A stretch of DNA of 64,000 nucleotides, from assembly GCF_009827515.1 (NCBI RefSeq), contig NZ_WTYO01000002.1:124001-188000 (forward strand). The letters run 5' to 3'. Below are positions 1 to 8,962 of the stretch, one piece after another. Source of the stretch: Pelagerythrobacter marinus. GTDB taxonomy: Bacteria; Pseudomonadota; Alphaproteobacteria; Sphingomonadales; Sphingomonadaceae. The notes below the pieces were generated by a model, which was not told the origin of the DNA, made no database searches, and saw only the letters and a program-made list of their open reading frames with translations. The translations under genes were made by a program, and so were the position numbers. The stretch's first letter is position 1. The number at the start of each line of letters is the position of its first letter.

Positions 1-940
1 GGCGGCCGGCGGCAGGCCGGCGCTGTGCGATGCGGCTGCCCGGGCGGCCGATATCACGGTGGCCGCGATCGTCGGCTGCGCCGGGCTGCGCCCGACGATG
101 ACGGCAATCCGCCGGGGCGGGGCGATCGCGCTCGCCAACAAGGAAGCGCTCGTGTCCGCCGGCCCGGTGATGACCGCGGCCGTGGCGGAGCACGGCGCGA
201 CCCTGCTGCCGGTCGATTCGGAACACAACGCGATATTCCAGTGCCTGCAGGGCGGCCGCCTGGCCGATGTCCGCTCGATCACGCTGACCGCCAGCGGCGG
301 CCCGTTCCGCACCTGGAGCGCGGAGCGGCTGGCCCGCGCCACTCCGGCCGAGGCGGTCGCCCATCCCAACTGGGACATGGGCGCGAAGATCAGCGTCGAT
401 TCGGCGACGATGATGAACAAGGGCCTCGAATTCATCGAGGCGCACCACCTGTTCCCCGTGGGGCTGGAGGCGCTGCGCATCGTCGTTCATCCGCAAAGCG
501 TGGTCCATTCGATGGTCGAATACCGTGACGGATCGACGCTGGCCCAGCTCGGCCCGTCGGACATGCGCGTGCCGATCGCCTCGTGCCTCGCCTGGCCGGA
601 ACGGATGGATACCCCTTGCGACCCGCTGGACCTCGCGGTGATCGGGGCGCTGACGTTCGAACGCCCTGACGAGGGACGCTTCCCCGCCACGCGGCTGGCG
701 CGCGAGGCCGCCCATGCCGGCGGGGCCGCGGCCGCCGTGCTCAACGCGGCGAACGAAACCGCCGTGGAAGCTTTCCTGGCCGGTCAGATCGCGTTCACCC
801 GGATTGCCCTAGTGGTGGAGCAGACCCTCGAACGCCTTGACCCGCCGCCGCCCGCGACTCTCGACGACGTGCTCGCCGTCGATGCCGAGGCGCGGCGCCG
901 TGCCCGCGAAATCATGGAGAACGCCGCAAGTGGCCGATAG
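1..940 (+). CDS. dxr: 1-deoxy-D-xylulose 5-phosphate reductoisomerase, 3' part
   Basis: Dxr converts DXP to MEP with NADPH in the cytoplasmic non-mevalonate isoprenoid pathway. The reading frame is open from the left edge, so the N-terminal NADPH-binding part lies outside the window. Visible are the NKEALV segment of the family, the DSEHNAIFQ metal/substrate region, SVDSATMMNKGLE and the C-terminal NAANE helix. The stop at 938-940 overlaps the start of rseP by 11 bp, which implies translational coupling. Gene order dxr-rseP-bamA is conserved in proteobacteria. Partial only because of the window edge; no internal damage is seen. Confidence 0.96.
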   Translation, partial: AAGGRPALCDAAARAADITVAAIVGCAGLRPTMTAIRRGGAIALANKEALVSAGPVMTAAVAEHGATLLPVDSEHNAIFQCLQGGRLADVRSITLTASGGPFRTWSAERLARATPAEAVAHPNWDMGAKISVDSATMMNKGLEFIEAHHLFPVGLEALRIVVHPQSVVHSMVEYRDGSTLAQLGPSDMRVPIASCLAWPERMDTPCDPLDLAVIGALTFERPDEGRFPATRLAREAAHAGGAAAAVLNAANETAVEAFLAGQIAFTRIALVVEQTLERLDPPPPATLDDVLAVDAEARRRAREIMENAASGR

Positions 941-2069
941 CCCTTCATTCTGGATGTACGTCGTCGGCTTCCTGCTGGTGCTGGGGCCGCTGATCACGAT
1001 CCACGAGTTCGGCCATTACCTGGTCGGGCGCCTGTTCGGCGTTCACGCGGAGGCTTTCTCGATCGGTTTCGGCAAGGAAATCGCCGGCTGGACCGACCGC
1101 CGGGGGACTCGCTGGAAGCTCTCGGCCCTGCCGCTGGGCGGCTATGTCCAGTTTCGCGGCGACATGAACCCCGCCAGCATTCCCGACGACGAGGGGCTGG
1201 CCGCGATCCCCGAGCGCGACCGGGCCGGGGCCTTCCACTTCAAGCCATTGTGGCAACGGGCGCTGATCGTCTTCGCCGGCCCGGCGACCAACGTGATCGT
1301 CGCCCTCGGCATTTTTGCCGCCTTCTTCATGGTGGTCGGCAAACCGGTTCCGGTGGAGGCGGAAAGTCAGCTGACGGTCGCCGGTTTCTCCGAGGAATCG
1401 GCCGCCCGGTCGGCGGGGATGAAGATCGGCGATCGCATCGTGGCCATCGACGGCGAGCCGATGAACGGTTTTCGCGACGTGCAGGATGCCGTCATGCTCT
1501 ATCCCGGGCGCACGTTCGAGATCGCGGTGGACCGCGGCGGCCGGGCACTCGAACTGGAGGTGACCGCCCGCCCGCTGGAGATCGAGGACAATTTCGGCAA
1601 CGTGTCGACGATCGGCCTGATCGGCATCGCCCCGGCGGCGGTCGAACACGATTTCGTCCGCCAGGGTCCGCTGGCCTCGCTCGGCCTGGCAGTGGATCAC
1701 AGCATCGACATCGGGCGGATGATGATCACCGGGGTGGGGCAGATCCTGTCGGGCGAACGCTCGGTCCAGGAACTGGGCGGCCCGATCAAGATCGCCAAGT
1801 TTTCCGGCGAGCAGTTCAGCCTGGGCCCGCTGGCCTTCATCAACTTCATCGCGCTGATCTCGCTTAATTTGGCATTCATCAACCTCTTGCCAATCCCGGC
1901 GCTCGACGGCGGCCACCTGGCGTTCTACGCGCTGGAGGCGGTTCGCCGGAAGCCGGTGGGACCGCGGGGGCAGGAACTGGCTTTTCGCACCGGCCTGGCG
2001 CTGGTGCTGGGATTGATGGTGTTCGTCACGATCAACGACCTGGTTTCGCTGCCGATATTCGGCAGCTGA
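930..2069 (+). CDS. rseP: RIP metalloprotease RseP (site-2 protease family)
   Basis: Inner-membrane zinc protease that cleaves transmembrane segments, classically anti-sigma factors in envelope stress and leftover signal peptides. About 379 residues from a GTG start at 930, which lies inside the dxr 3' end. The zinc motif HEFGH is at residues 25-29 in the first membrane helix. A PDZ domain sits around residues 155-240, and the second catalytic region PALDGGH is in the C-terminal helices. Much longer frames upstream of 930 lie within dxr and are not credible. It sits between dxr and bamA, the usual neighbours. Confidence 0.95.
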   Translation: MADSPSFWMYVVGFLLVLGPLITIHEFGHYLVGRLFGVHAEAFSIGFGKEIAGWTDRRGTRWKLSALPLGGYVQFRGDMNPASIPDDEGLAAIPERDRAGAFHFKPLWQRALIVFAGPATNVIVALGIFAAFFMVVGKPVPVEAESQLTVAGFSEESAARSAGMKIGDRIVAIDGEPMNGFRDVQDAVMLYPGRTFEIAVDRGGRALELEVTARPLEIEDNFGNVSTIGLIGIAPAAVEHDFVRQGPLASLGLAVDHSIDIGRMMITGVGQILSGERSVQELGGPIKIAKFSGEQFSLGPLAFINFIALISLNLAFINLLPIPALDGGHLAFYALEAVRRKPVGPRGQELAFRTGLALVLGLMVFVTINDLVSLPIFGS

Positions 2070-2224
2070 CCGATCCGGGGGGACTATAGAGCGCGGGGGA
2101 CTCGTTCCTTCCTTTGCTTGATCGGGGGCACTGCATCGGGCAAGGGCGGCATTTGCCGCAGCGCCCGATGATGGGCTGCGGCCCATTGGTGCAATGGATA
2201 AGGATGGACGGGATCACCGTGGCG

Positions 2225-4915
2225 ATGACAGAACGCGAGAAAGCCGCCGGCGCATTCGGCAAGACCGGCGCACGTTTCGCGCTAGCCCTCCTGGGGGGCA
2301 CCATGCTGGCCGGCGTGCCGGCGCCTTCGCTGGCACAGGACGCGGGGGCCCCGGCGCAGCCTGCCGCCGCGCAGCAGCCGGCACCGGCGCCCAGCGGCGA
2401 CACGATCCAGTCGATCACCGTGGTCGGGGCCCAGCGGCTGGAGGCGGGAACGATCCTGTCCTATATCGAAATGCGCGCGGGCGATACGTACACGCAGGCT
2501 CTCGCCGACCAGGCGCTGAAGGATCTCTACGCGACCGAGCTGTTCTCCGACGCCAGCATCCGCAACGACGCCGGCACCGTGGTCATCTCGGTGACCGAGA
2601 ACCCGGTGATCAACCGCATCATCCTGGAGGGCAACAAGCGGATCAAGAACGACAAGATCCTGCCCGAAATCCGCCTCGCGCCCCGGCAGATCTTCACCCG
2701 TTCCAAGGTCCGGGCCGACACGGCGCGGATCATCGAGCTGTACAAGCGCCAGGGCCGGTTCGCCGCTTCGGTGGAGCCGAAGACGGTCGAGCTGAGCCAG
2801 AACCGCGTCGACATCGTGTTCGAGATCAGCGAAGGGCCGAAGTCGAAAGTCCGCCAGATCAATATTCTCGGCAACGAGGAATTCGATGACGGCGAGCTGA
2901 AGAGCGAGATGGTGACCAAGGAAGCGCGCTTCTTCCGCTTCTTCAGCTCCAACACCAGCTACGACCCGGACCGGCTGGCCTTCGACCAGCAGAAGCTGCG
3001 CCAGTTCTATCTCACCGAAGGCTACACCGATTTTCGGGTGGTGTCCGCCGTCGCGGAGCTTACCCCCGACAAGCGCGACTTCATCATCACGTACGTGGTC
3101 GAGGAAGGCGATCGTTACCGCTTCGGGGATGTCGAGGTGGACAGCCAGATCCGCGACTTCGACAGCGAACGCATGACCAGCAACCTCGCGATCAAGAGCG
3201 GGGACTGGTACAACGCCAAGCTGGTCGAGGATACGGTCGAGCAGATGAACGAGCTGGCCGGCACGTTCGGCTATGCCTTTGCCGACACGCAGCCGCAGTT
3301 CGTGCGCAACCCTGAAGACCTGACGATGGACGTGACGTTCGTCCTGCGCGAGGCGCCACGCGTCTATGTCGAGCGGGTCGATGTCAACGGCAATACGCTG
3401 ACGCAGGACAAGGTCATTCGTCGCGAATTCCGCGTGGCCGAAGGCGATGCGTTCAACTCGCTGCAGGTCAAGCGTTCGACCAACCGGATCAAGTCGCTCG
3501 GCTATTTCCAGGAAAACTTCGAGATCGAGCAGAAGGAGGGCAGCGCCCCCGACCGCATCGTGCTGGAAGCGAACGTGGAAGAGCAGCCGACCGGCGAGCT
3601 GCAGCTTTCGGCGGGCTTCTCGTCGATCGAGAACTTCATCCTCGCCGGCTCGATCAAGCAGAACAATTTCCGCGGGCGCGGCCAGACGGTCGGCGCATCG
3701 GTCAATTACTCGCGTTATTCGCGGTCCGCGGCGCTGAGCTTCACCGAGCCTTACGTCTTCGATCGGAACATCTCGACCGGGATCGATATCTACCGCAAGG
3801 ACTACAACAGCTTCAACTTCACCAACAACGACCGGAACCGGACGTTCGAGCAATCGACCACCGGTTTCTCGCTGCGCCTCGGCGTGCCGCTGACCGAATA
3901 TATCTCGGCCATCGGCAGCTATACGCTGAACTACGACGACGTCTCGCTCGACGAGTTCACCTATTACAGCGACATCGACGGCGACGGGGTGGCGGAATGC
4001 GACCCGGTGCTCGCGGGGCGTTACTTGTGCGAGGCGGTCGGGACGCGGCTCAGCTCGATCCTCGGGCTCACCGTGTCGATGCGGACGATCGACAATCCCT
4101 ATCGCCCGACGCGCGGGCACACGCTCTCGCTCAGCACCGAGTTCGCCGGGCTCGGCGGCGACGTGAAATACCTGCGGCTGCGGGCCAAAGGGGCGAAGTA
4201 CTGGCCGGTGTTCGGCGGCTTCATCTTCTCGCTCCAGGGCGAAGGCGGCGTGATCAAGGGACTGGAAGATCGCGGCCCGGGGGTGGACGACGTGCGCCTG
4301 ACCGACCGCTTCTTCCTCGGCGAGCCGCAGTTCCGCGGCTTCGACATCCGCGGCGTGGGCCCGCGCGTCCTGCGCCAGCCGATCCGCGATACCGACGGCG
4401 ACGGGGTCGGCGAACTGATCACCGATCGCGACCAGGTGGGCGACGACGCCCTGGGCGGCAATGCCTATTACCTCGGCCGTGCCGAGCTGGAGATCCCGCT
4501 GGGCTCGGGCGCGCGCGAGATGGGGCTGCGCCCCTCGATCTTCGTCGACGTCGGGGCGCTGTTCAACGTGACCCGGCCGGTGCTGCAGAGCTCGCCGTTC
4601 CCTGACGGTATCCAGAGGCAGTTGTTCGATAACGACGGCAACCCGCTCTACGTCGACCCCGACGATCCGACGCAGTGGACCACCGACCCGACCGACGGTT
4701 CGGGCAACCCGAACGATCCGTGGATGTACCAGGTGGCCGCGCCTTTCCAGGAAGTCTTCCTGGGTGATTCCGCCAGCCCGCGCGTTTCCGTGGGTATCGG
4801 CGTCAACTGGAACTCGCCCTTCGGGCCGTTCCGCATCGACTTCGCCCACGTGCTCAGGAAGGAGCCGGGCGACGACACCAAGAAATTCACCTTCAACGTA
4901 GGGACACAGTTCTGA
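2225..4915 (+). CDS. bamA: outer membrane protein assembly factor BamA
   Basis: Central pore of the BAM complex that folds and inserts beta-barrel proteins. About 896 residues: a signal peptide ending near SLA|QD, five POTRA repeats (roughly residues 55-420), then an Omp85 16-strand barrel containing the conserved FRGFDIRG motif and a C-terminal phenylalanine (GTQF). The start is uncertain: ATG 2225 gives a compact signal sequence, while ATG 2204 adds seven residues but has an AAGG placed directly against it; neither has an ideal ribosome site. The stop overlaps the skp start (TGATG). Confidence 0.96.
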   Translation: MTEREKAAGAFGKTGARFALALLGGTMLAGVPAPSLAQDAGAPAQPAAAQQPAPAPSGDTIQSITVVGAQRLEAGTILSYIEMRAGDTYTQALADQALKDLYATELFSDASIRNDAGTVVISVTENPVINRIILEGNKRIKNDKILPEIRLAPRQIFTRSKVRADTARIIELYKRQGRFAASVEPKTVELSQNRVDIVFEISEGPKSKVRQINILGNEEFDDGELKSEMVTKEARFFRFFSSNTSYDPDRLAFDQQKLRQFYLTEGYTDFRVVSAVAELTPDKRDFIITYVVEEGDRYRFGDVEVDSQIRDFDSERMTSNLAIKSGDWYNAKLVEDTVEQMNELAGTFGYAFADTQPQFVRNPEDLTMDVTFVLREAPRVYVERVDVNGNTLTQDKVIRREFRVAEGDAFNSLQVKRSTNRIKSLGYFQENFEIEQKEGSAPDRIVLEANVEEQPTGELQLSAGFSSIENFILAGSIKQNNFRGRGQTVGASVNYSRYSRSAALSFTEPYVFDRNISTGIDIYRKDYNSFNFTNNDRNRTFEQSTTGFSLRLGVPLTEYISAIGSYTLNYDDVSLDEFTYYSDIDGDGVAECDPVLAGRYLCEAVGTRLSSILGLTVSMRTIDNPYRPTRGHTLSLSTEFAGLGGDVKYLRLRAKGAKYWPVFGGFIFSLQGEGGVIKGLEDRGPGVDDVRLTDRFFLGEPQFRGFDIRGVGPRVLRQPIRDTDGDGVGELITDRDQVGDDALGGNAYYLGRAELEIPLGSGAREMGLRPSIFVDVGALFNVTRPVLQSSPFPDGIQRQLFDNDGNPLYVDPDDPTQWTTDPTDGSGNPNDPWMYQVAAPFQEVFLGDSASPRVSVGIGVNWNSPFGPFRIDFAHVLRKEPGDDTKKFTFNVGTQF

Positions 4916-5595
4916 TGAAAACGCTTTTCAAGCCGGTTCTCGCTGCCGGCCTCATGCTGACTGCTTCGGCGGCGCCCATGCTCGCCGCGCCGGCCGTGGC
5001 CCAGGATGCGCGCGGTATCGGCGTCGTCAGCCTGCCGGCCGTGATCGCCAATTCCAACGCCTATCGCACCGCGGAACAGCAGCGCCAGACGACCTACCAG
5101 GCGCAGATCAGCCAGGCCGAATCGCGCCGGCAGCAGATCGAGGCGCAGCTGACCCCGATGATCCAGGCGTTCAACACCGCGCGCCAGGGCGCCAATCCGG
5201 ACCAGCAGGCGCTGCAGCAGCAGGCCGCGCAGATCCAGCAGATCGAGCAGGCGGGCCAGCGCGAACTGCAGACGATCCTCGCACCGGTCGCGCTCAGCCG
5301 CGCCTACGTGACCGAGCAGATCGAAGACCGCTTGGACGAGGCCGTGCAGGCCGCCGCTGCCAAGCGCAACGTCACGCTGATCCTCGATGCAACCTCGGGC
5401 CAGGTCATCTTCGCCGGCGCGCAGCACAACCTGACGCAGGACGTGCTGAACGAGCTCAACACGCTGGTGCCCAGCGTGCAGATCACCCCGCCCGAAGGCT
5501 GGGTTCCGCGCGAGATCCGGCAGCAGCAGCAGGCCGCCGCGCAGGCGGCCCAGGCCCAGCAGGCCGCGCAGCCGCAGCAGCCGACCGGCCGCTGA
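4915..5595 (+). CDS. skp: OmpH/Skp family periplasmic chaperone
   Basis: Periplasmic holdase that binds unfolded outer-membrane proteins on their way to BamA. 226 residues with an N-terminal signal peptide ending near AVAQ|DA, then a long helical region (about residues 55-130) rich in Gln, Ala and Glu, as in the tentacle arms of Skp. The C-terminal tail (from about residue 195) is a low-complexity Gln/Ala stretch, an extension not usual in enterobacterial Skp. The ATG shares one base with the bamA stop, so the two are translated together. Family assignment rests on context plus OmpH-like architecture. Confidence 0.88.
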   Translation: MKTLFKPVLAAGLMLTASAAPMLAAPAVAQDARGIGVVSLPAVIANSNAYRTAEQQRQTTYQAQISQAESRRQQIEAQLTPMIQAFNTARQGANPDQQALQQQAAQIQQIEQAGQRELQTILAPVALSRAYVTEQIEDRLDEAVQAAAAKRNVTLILDATSGQVIFAGAQHNLTQDVLNELNTLVPSVQITPPEGWVPREIRQQQQAAAQAAQAQQAAQPQQPTGR

Positions 5596-5633
5596 TCGAA
5601 CGGTAAGAAGCACAGGGTGAAGAAGGCAGGGCG

Positions 5634-6104
5634 ATGAGCGACGACACGGGCGCACGGTCCGATTACGATATCCGCAAGGTGCTGGCCGCCCTGCCGCACC
5701 GTTACCCCCTCCTGCTGGTGGACAGGGTCCGCTCGATCGAGCTGGGCGAGCGCATTCACGCGGTGAAGGCGGTCACCTTCAACGAGGATTTCTTCCAGGG
5801 CCACTTTCCCGGTGCGCCGATCATGCCCGGGGTCCTGCAGGTCGAGGCGATGGCCCAGGCGGCCGCTATCCTGGGGATCGAGACGCTCGAGCTGGCCGGG
5901 AGCGGAAAGCTGGTCTATTTCATGGGGATAGACAACGCGAAGTTCCGCGCACCGGTGACCCCGGGGTGTCTGCTCGATCTGGAAGTGGAGTTCCTCCAGA
6001 AACGCAGCCGGGTCTACAAGTTCAAGGGCCGGGCCAGCGTGGAAGGCAAGACGACCTCGGAAGCGGAATTCACCGCGATGATCGCCGACCCGCCCGCCGG
6101 CTGA
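5634..6104 (+). CDS. fabZ: 3-hydroxyacyl-ACP dehydratase FabZ
   Basis: Dehydrates beta-hydroxyacyl-ACP in type II fatty acid synthesis. 156 residues, normal length for the family. The hot-dog core carries the [14 protein letters not shown] motif with catalytic His57 and Glu71 (QVEAMAQ). In LPS-producing bacteria fabZ lies between lpxD and lpxA; here it follows skp by 38 bp and is followed by rpmE, with no lpx gene on either side. The ATG at 5634 follows a purine-rich stretch (GAAGGCAGGG). Confidence 0.96.
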   Translation: MSDDTGARSDYDIRKVLAALPHRYPLLLVDRVRSIELGERIHAVKAVTFNEDFFQGHFPGAPIMPGVLQVEAMAQAAAILGIETLELAGSGKLVYFMGIDNAKFRAPVTPGCLLDLEVEFLQKRSRVYKFKGRASVEGKTTSEAEFTAMIADPPAG

Positions 6105-6207
6105 GGGCACGCCGGGGCCGGCCACCTGCCCGGCGAACCACCCGGGCGCGAGCGGGCTTGCTTTTCGCGCGAAACACGCCTAGGCGCGCGCCTTTCCCGA
6201 CACTGCC

Positions 6208-6225
6208 GACCGGTCGGAACCGGTC
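6208..6225 (+). promoter_or_regulatory. inverted repeat in the rpmE leader
   Basis: GACCGG (6208-6213) and CCGGTC (6220-6225) form a 6-bp stem with a 6-nt loop, 23 bases before the rpmE start codon. Ribosomal protein L31 genes are autoregulated through leader hairpins in several phyla, so a regulatory hairpin is possible. The stem is short and GC-rich, and chance occurrence cannot be excluded. Confidence 0.25.
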
Positions 6226-6248
6226 ATATGCACAAGGATCTTTGAGCC

Positions 6249-6476
6249 ATGAAGGCCGACGCACATCCCGATTACCACACCATCACGGTCAAGATGACCG
6301 ATGGCACCGAATTCCAGACCCGCTCGACCTGGGGCAGCGAAGGCGACACGCTCACGCTCGATATCGATCCCACCAGCCACCCGGCCTGGACGGGCGGCAA
6401 GCAGCAGATCCAGGAAGGCGGCCGCGTGGCTGCGTTCAACAAGCGTTTCGGCGGCCTCTCGCTCAAGAAGGGCTGA
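6249..6476 (+). CDS. rpmE: 50S ribosomal protein L31, cysteine-free (C-) form
   Basis: Large-subunit ribosomal protein at the intersubunit bridge. 75 residues with the family start ([12 protein letters not shown]), the [12 protein letters not shown] core and a basic end. The zinc-ribbon cysteines of C+ L31 are absent: no Cys occurs at all, so this is the zinc-independent form. The ATG is preceded by AAGGATCTTTGAGCC, with a plausible AAGGA site. It is monocistronic, with a good intrinsic terminator about 48 bp downstream. Confidence 0.95.
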   Translation: MKADAHPDYHTITVKMTDGTEFQTRSTWGSEGDTLTLDIDPTSHPAWTGGKQQIQEGGRVAAFNKRFGGLSLKKG

Positions 6477-6523
6477 TTTCGCCGGCGATCGGCGGCGCCG
6501 GTCGCGCCGCGCCGGAAGAATCG

Positions 6524-6550
6524 GGGCGGTCCGCATGGGCCGCCCTTTTT
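6524..6550 (+). terminator. intrinsic terminator after rpmE
   Basis: GGGCGG (6524-6529) pairs with CCGCCC (6540-6545), with CC/GG pairs extending the stem inside, followed directly by TTTTT (6546-6550). This is the clearest classical hairpin-plus-U-tract terminator in the window. Confidence 0.85.
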
Positions 6551-6739
6551 CGTTTGTCCGGCTCGCCCACGCGCGCACCAATCGCGCGGATTCGGGGCGA
6601 GGGCGCGCCATTTCCCGGTCTCGGGGCCATGCCTTCGGAGGCAGGCGAAATTTTCTTGCGCCGGCAAGGGCGGGGCGCAGTTTTCGCTTTGCAAACCGGC
6701 GCGCTTGTGCAACAGGCGCGCGCCTTGGCGGTTCGCGGC
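6551..6739. other. non-coding spacer between rpmE and the tRNA-His promoter
   Basis: The rpmE to tRNA-His gap is 333 bp in total and holds the rpmE terminator, this spacer and the tRNA promoter. The spacer itself shows no credible reading frame with a ribosome site, no repeat unit and no recognisable RNA. Nothing is called here. Confidence 0.6.
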
Positions 6740-6767
6740 TTGACCGCGTGGCGCAGGGGCGTATCAG
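6740..6767 (+). promoter_or_regulatory. promoter of tRNA-His
   Basis: TTGACC (6740-6745), a 16-bp spacer, and TATCAG (6762-6767), ending 42 bp before the mature tRNA. The same arrangement (TTGAx-16/17-TAnnnG) precedes the other two tRNA genes in this window, which supports it as a housekeeping sigma promoter. Confidence 0.6.
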
Positions 6768-6809
6768 CCCCGCTTTAACACGGCAGGCCCAGGTCGGGCC
6801 GGGCATGTG

Positions 6810-6886
6810 GCGATCGTAGCTCAGTTGGTTAGAGCGCCGGTTTGTGGTACCGGAGGTCGCGGGTTCGAACCCCGTCGATCGCCCCA
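6810..6886 (+). tRNA. tRNA-His (GTG)
   Basis: Cloverleaf with acceptor GCGATCG/CGATCGC, D arm from 6819, anticodon stem CCGGT/ACCGG flanking a loop with GTG, and TPsiC arm with GGTTCGAACC. Discriminator base C73 (6883) and a genomically encoded CCA (6884-6886). G at 6809 supplies the G-1 that pairs with C73, the identity element of tRNA-His. Confidence 0.97.
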
Positions 6887-6933
6887 TTTTCCCAGTTTCT
6901 TGCCGTTGATCACAGCGGGGCTTTCTCACGGAC

Positions 6934-8001
6934 ATGACGGCTTTCTGGACCGAAGCGGACTTCGACGATCACGAACTGGTGCAGCTTGTCAGGGATCGCC
7001 GGTCGGGCCTGACCGCGATCATCGCGCTTCATTCGACCCATCTCGGCCCGGCAGCGGGCGGCACGCGCTTCTGGCACTATGCCGATGCGGGGGAGGCCAT
7101 GCGCGATGCCCTGCGCCTCAGCCGCGGGATGAGCTACAAGAACGCCATGGCCGGCCTGCCGATGGGCGGCGGCAAGGCGGTGATCCTGGCCGGTGAGGAC
7201 AAGGCGAAGACGCCCGACATGCTGGCGGCCTTCGGCGACGCGGTGGAGGCACTGGGCGGCCGCTACGTCACGGCCGAAGACGTGGGAATCGGCGAAAGCG
7301 ACATGGTCGCCGTGTCGCAGCGGACCGATTACGTATCCGGCCTGCCGGTCAGCGGCGAAGGGGCGGCAGGGGGCGATCCCGGGCCGTTCACCGCGATGGG
7401 CATCTATCACGGCATCAAGGCCGCCGTGCGGTACAAGCTGGGCAAGGACAGCGTCGAGGGCGTCCATGTCGCGATCCAGGGCACCGGCAGCGTGGGCGGC
7501 GGCGTTGCCCGCCTGCTGGCGAAGGACGGCGCGCGCCTGACCCTGTCGGACATCAACCAGGCTCGCGCCGCCGAACTGGCGGAAGAACTGGGTGCGCAGA
7601 CGGCCGCGCCCGATGCGATCATGGGCGTCGCCTGCGACGTCTTCAGCCCCAATGCCCTCGGCGCCATCCTCGACGAAGACGGGATCGCGCGGCTCGACAC
7701 GCCGATCGTGGCGGGCGGGGCGAACAACCAGCTCGCCCGTGCCCACCACGGCCGGATGCTGGCGGAACGCGGCATTCTCTACGCGCCCGATTACGTTATC
7801 AATGCCGGCGGCATCATCAGCGTGACGCTGGAATACCTGGCCCGCCGCAACGGCACGCCGAGCGACATCAACGAAGTGCGCAAGCGGATCGCGCGGATCC
7901 CCGAGCGGCTCGAGGAAGTCTGGCGCAAGAGCGACGAAAGCGGGCAGTCGCCCGACGTCGTGGCCGATCGCATGGCGCAGGAACTGATCGGGCGCGGCTG
8001 A
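6934..8001 (+). CDS. Glu/Leu/Phe/Val dehydrogenase family protein
   Basis: NAD(P)-dependent oxidative deamination of an amino acid to its 2-oxo acid; length (355 residues) fits leucine or phenylalanine dehydrogenases rather than the longer glutamate enzymes. The dimerisation/catalytic half holds Lys69 and the GLPMGGGK motif with catalytic Lys81. The Rossmann half starts near residue 165 with GTGSVGGG followed by an acidic residue (SDIN), suggesting NAD preference. It stands alone between tRNA-His and the ccm operon. The exact substrate cannot be told by eye. Confidence 0.9.
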   Translation: MTAFWTEADFDDHELVQLVRDRRSGLTAIIALHSTHLGPAAGGTRFWHYADAGEAMRDALRLSRGMSYKNAMAGLPMGGGKAVILAGEDKAKTPDMLAAFGDAVEALGGRYVTAEDVGIGESDMVAVSQRTDYVSGLPVSGEGAAGGDPGPFTAMGIYHGIKAAVRYKLGKDSVEGVHVAIQGTGSVGGGVARLLAKDGARLTLSDINQARAAELAEELGAQTAAPDAIMGVACDVFSPNALGAILDEDGIARLDTPIVAGGANNQLARAHHGRMLAERGILYAPDYVINAGGIISVTLEYLARRNGTPSDINEVRKRIARIPERLEEVWRKSDESGQSPDVVADRMAQELIGRG

Positions 8002-8099
8002 CCGTCCGGCGACGCGATCGCTCGCGGGCGGGGCAGGGCGCGAAACGCTTGCCCCGCGCGGGCTCTCCTGCCATTGCGCCTCGCGAACGGACCTGATCG

Positions 8100-8822
8100 A
8101 TGCATGGCTTCGCCAATCCCAAGCGGTTCCTCTCCCTCGTGCGCTGGCTGACCCCGACGATGCTCGCGAGCGGGCTGGTGCTGGCCGCCGTCGCCCTCGC
8201 CTGGGGGCTGTGGTTCGTGCCGCCCGACCGCCTGATGGGCGAGACGGTGCGCATCCTCTTCCTGCACGTTCCCGCCGCCTGGCTCGGCATGGGGGGATGG
8301 GCGGCGATCGCCGTCGCCAGCGCCGCGTTCCTGGTATGGCGCCATCCGCTGGCCGCCCTGGCCGCGCGCGCCGCGGCGGTGCCGGGCATGGTCTTTACCG
8401 CCGTGTGCCTGGCGACGGGATCGATCTGGGGCCGGCCGACCTGGGGCACCTGGTGGGTATGGGACGGGCGGCTGACGTCGATGCTGGTCCTGCTGTTCCT
8501 CTATTTCGGCTATCTCGCGCTGGCCCAGGCCGTGGCGCGCGAAGGCGGGTCGAGCCGCATCCCGGCGATCTTCGGCCTCGTCGGGGCTATCAACATCCCG
8601 ATCATCAACCGCTCGGTCGTGTGGTGGAACTCGCTCCACCAGCCGCCCAGCATCACGGTGGGCAAAAGCGCGATCGATCCGCAGTTCCTCGCCCCGCTGC
8701 TGGTCGCGGTGCTCGGCTTCTCGCTGGTCTTCGGCGGGGTCGTCCTCGCCCGGATGCGCGCGCTGCTGGGCGACATCCAGGCCGATGCGCGGCTGCGGCG
8801 CAAGGCGGGGGAGGCAGCCTGA
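8100..8822 (+). CDS. ccmC: heme exporter/handling protein CcmC
   Basis: Integral membrane protein of System I cytochrome c maturation that presents heme to CcmE. 240 residues, six predicted membrane helices, and the WWD-type tryptophan-rich periplasmic loop (GTWWVWDGRLT) followed by a conserved His (NSLHQPPS) further on. First gene of a seven-gene run whose starts and stops overlap; the stop TGA shares its final A with the ccmD ATG. The ATG at 8100 directly follows CTGATCG; no strong ribosome site is visible. Confidence 0.95.
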   Translation: MHGFANPKRFLSLVRWLTPTMLASGLVLAAVALAWGLWFVPPDRLMGETVRILFLHVPAAWLGMGGWAAIAVASAAFLVWRHPLAALAARAAAVPGMVFTAVCLATGSIWGRPTWGTWWVWDGRLTSMLVLLFLYFGYLALAQAVAREGGSSRIPAIFGLVGAINIPIINRSVVWWNSLHQPPSITVGKSAIDPQFLAPLLVAVLGFSLVFGGVVLARMRALLGDIQADARLRRKAGEAA

Positions 8823-8962
8823 TGCGCGAGGCGCTGGACCAGTGGACTTTCGTGATCGCGGCCTATGCCCTGGGCATTGCCGCCACCCTGGCGCTCGTCG
8901 CCTGGGCATGGTGGGACATGCGCCGGGCCGAGCGGCGGCGGGAAGAGGCACGCCGCAAGTGA
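8822..8962 (+). CDS. ccmD: heme exporter protein CcmD
   Basis: 46-residue single-span membrane protein that stabilises the CcmC-holoCcmE complex. Sequence begins MREALDQWTFVIAAYALG, one hydrophobic helix (about residues 8-28), then a highly basic cytoplasmic tail rich in Arg (RRAERRREEARRK). Size, topology and position between ccmC and ccmE identify it. The ATG overlaps the ccmC stop and its own stop overlaps the ccmE GTG start. Confidence 0.92.
   Translation: MREALDQWTFVIAAYALGIAATLALVAWAWWDMRRAERRREEARRK

Noticed and set aside
2282-4849. 855-codon open frame antisense to bamA
   Set aside because: It is a by-product of high GC at third codon positions opposite a real gene; the translation is low-complexity and has no ribosome site or domain.
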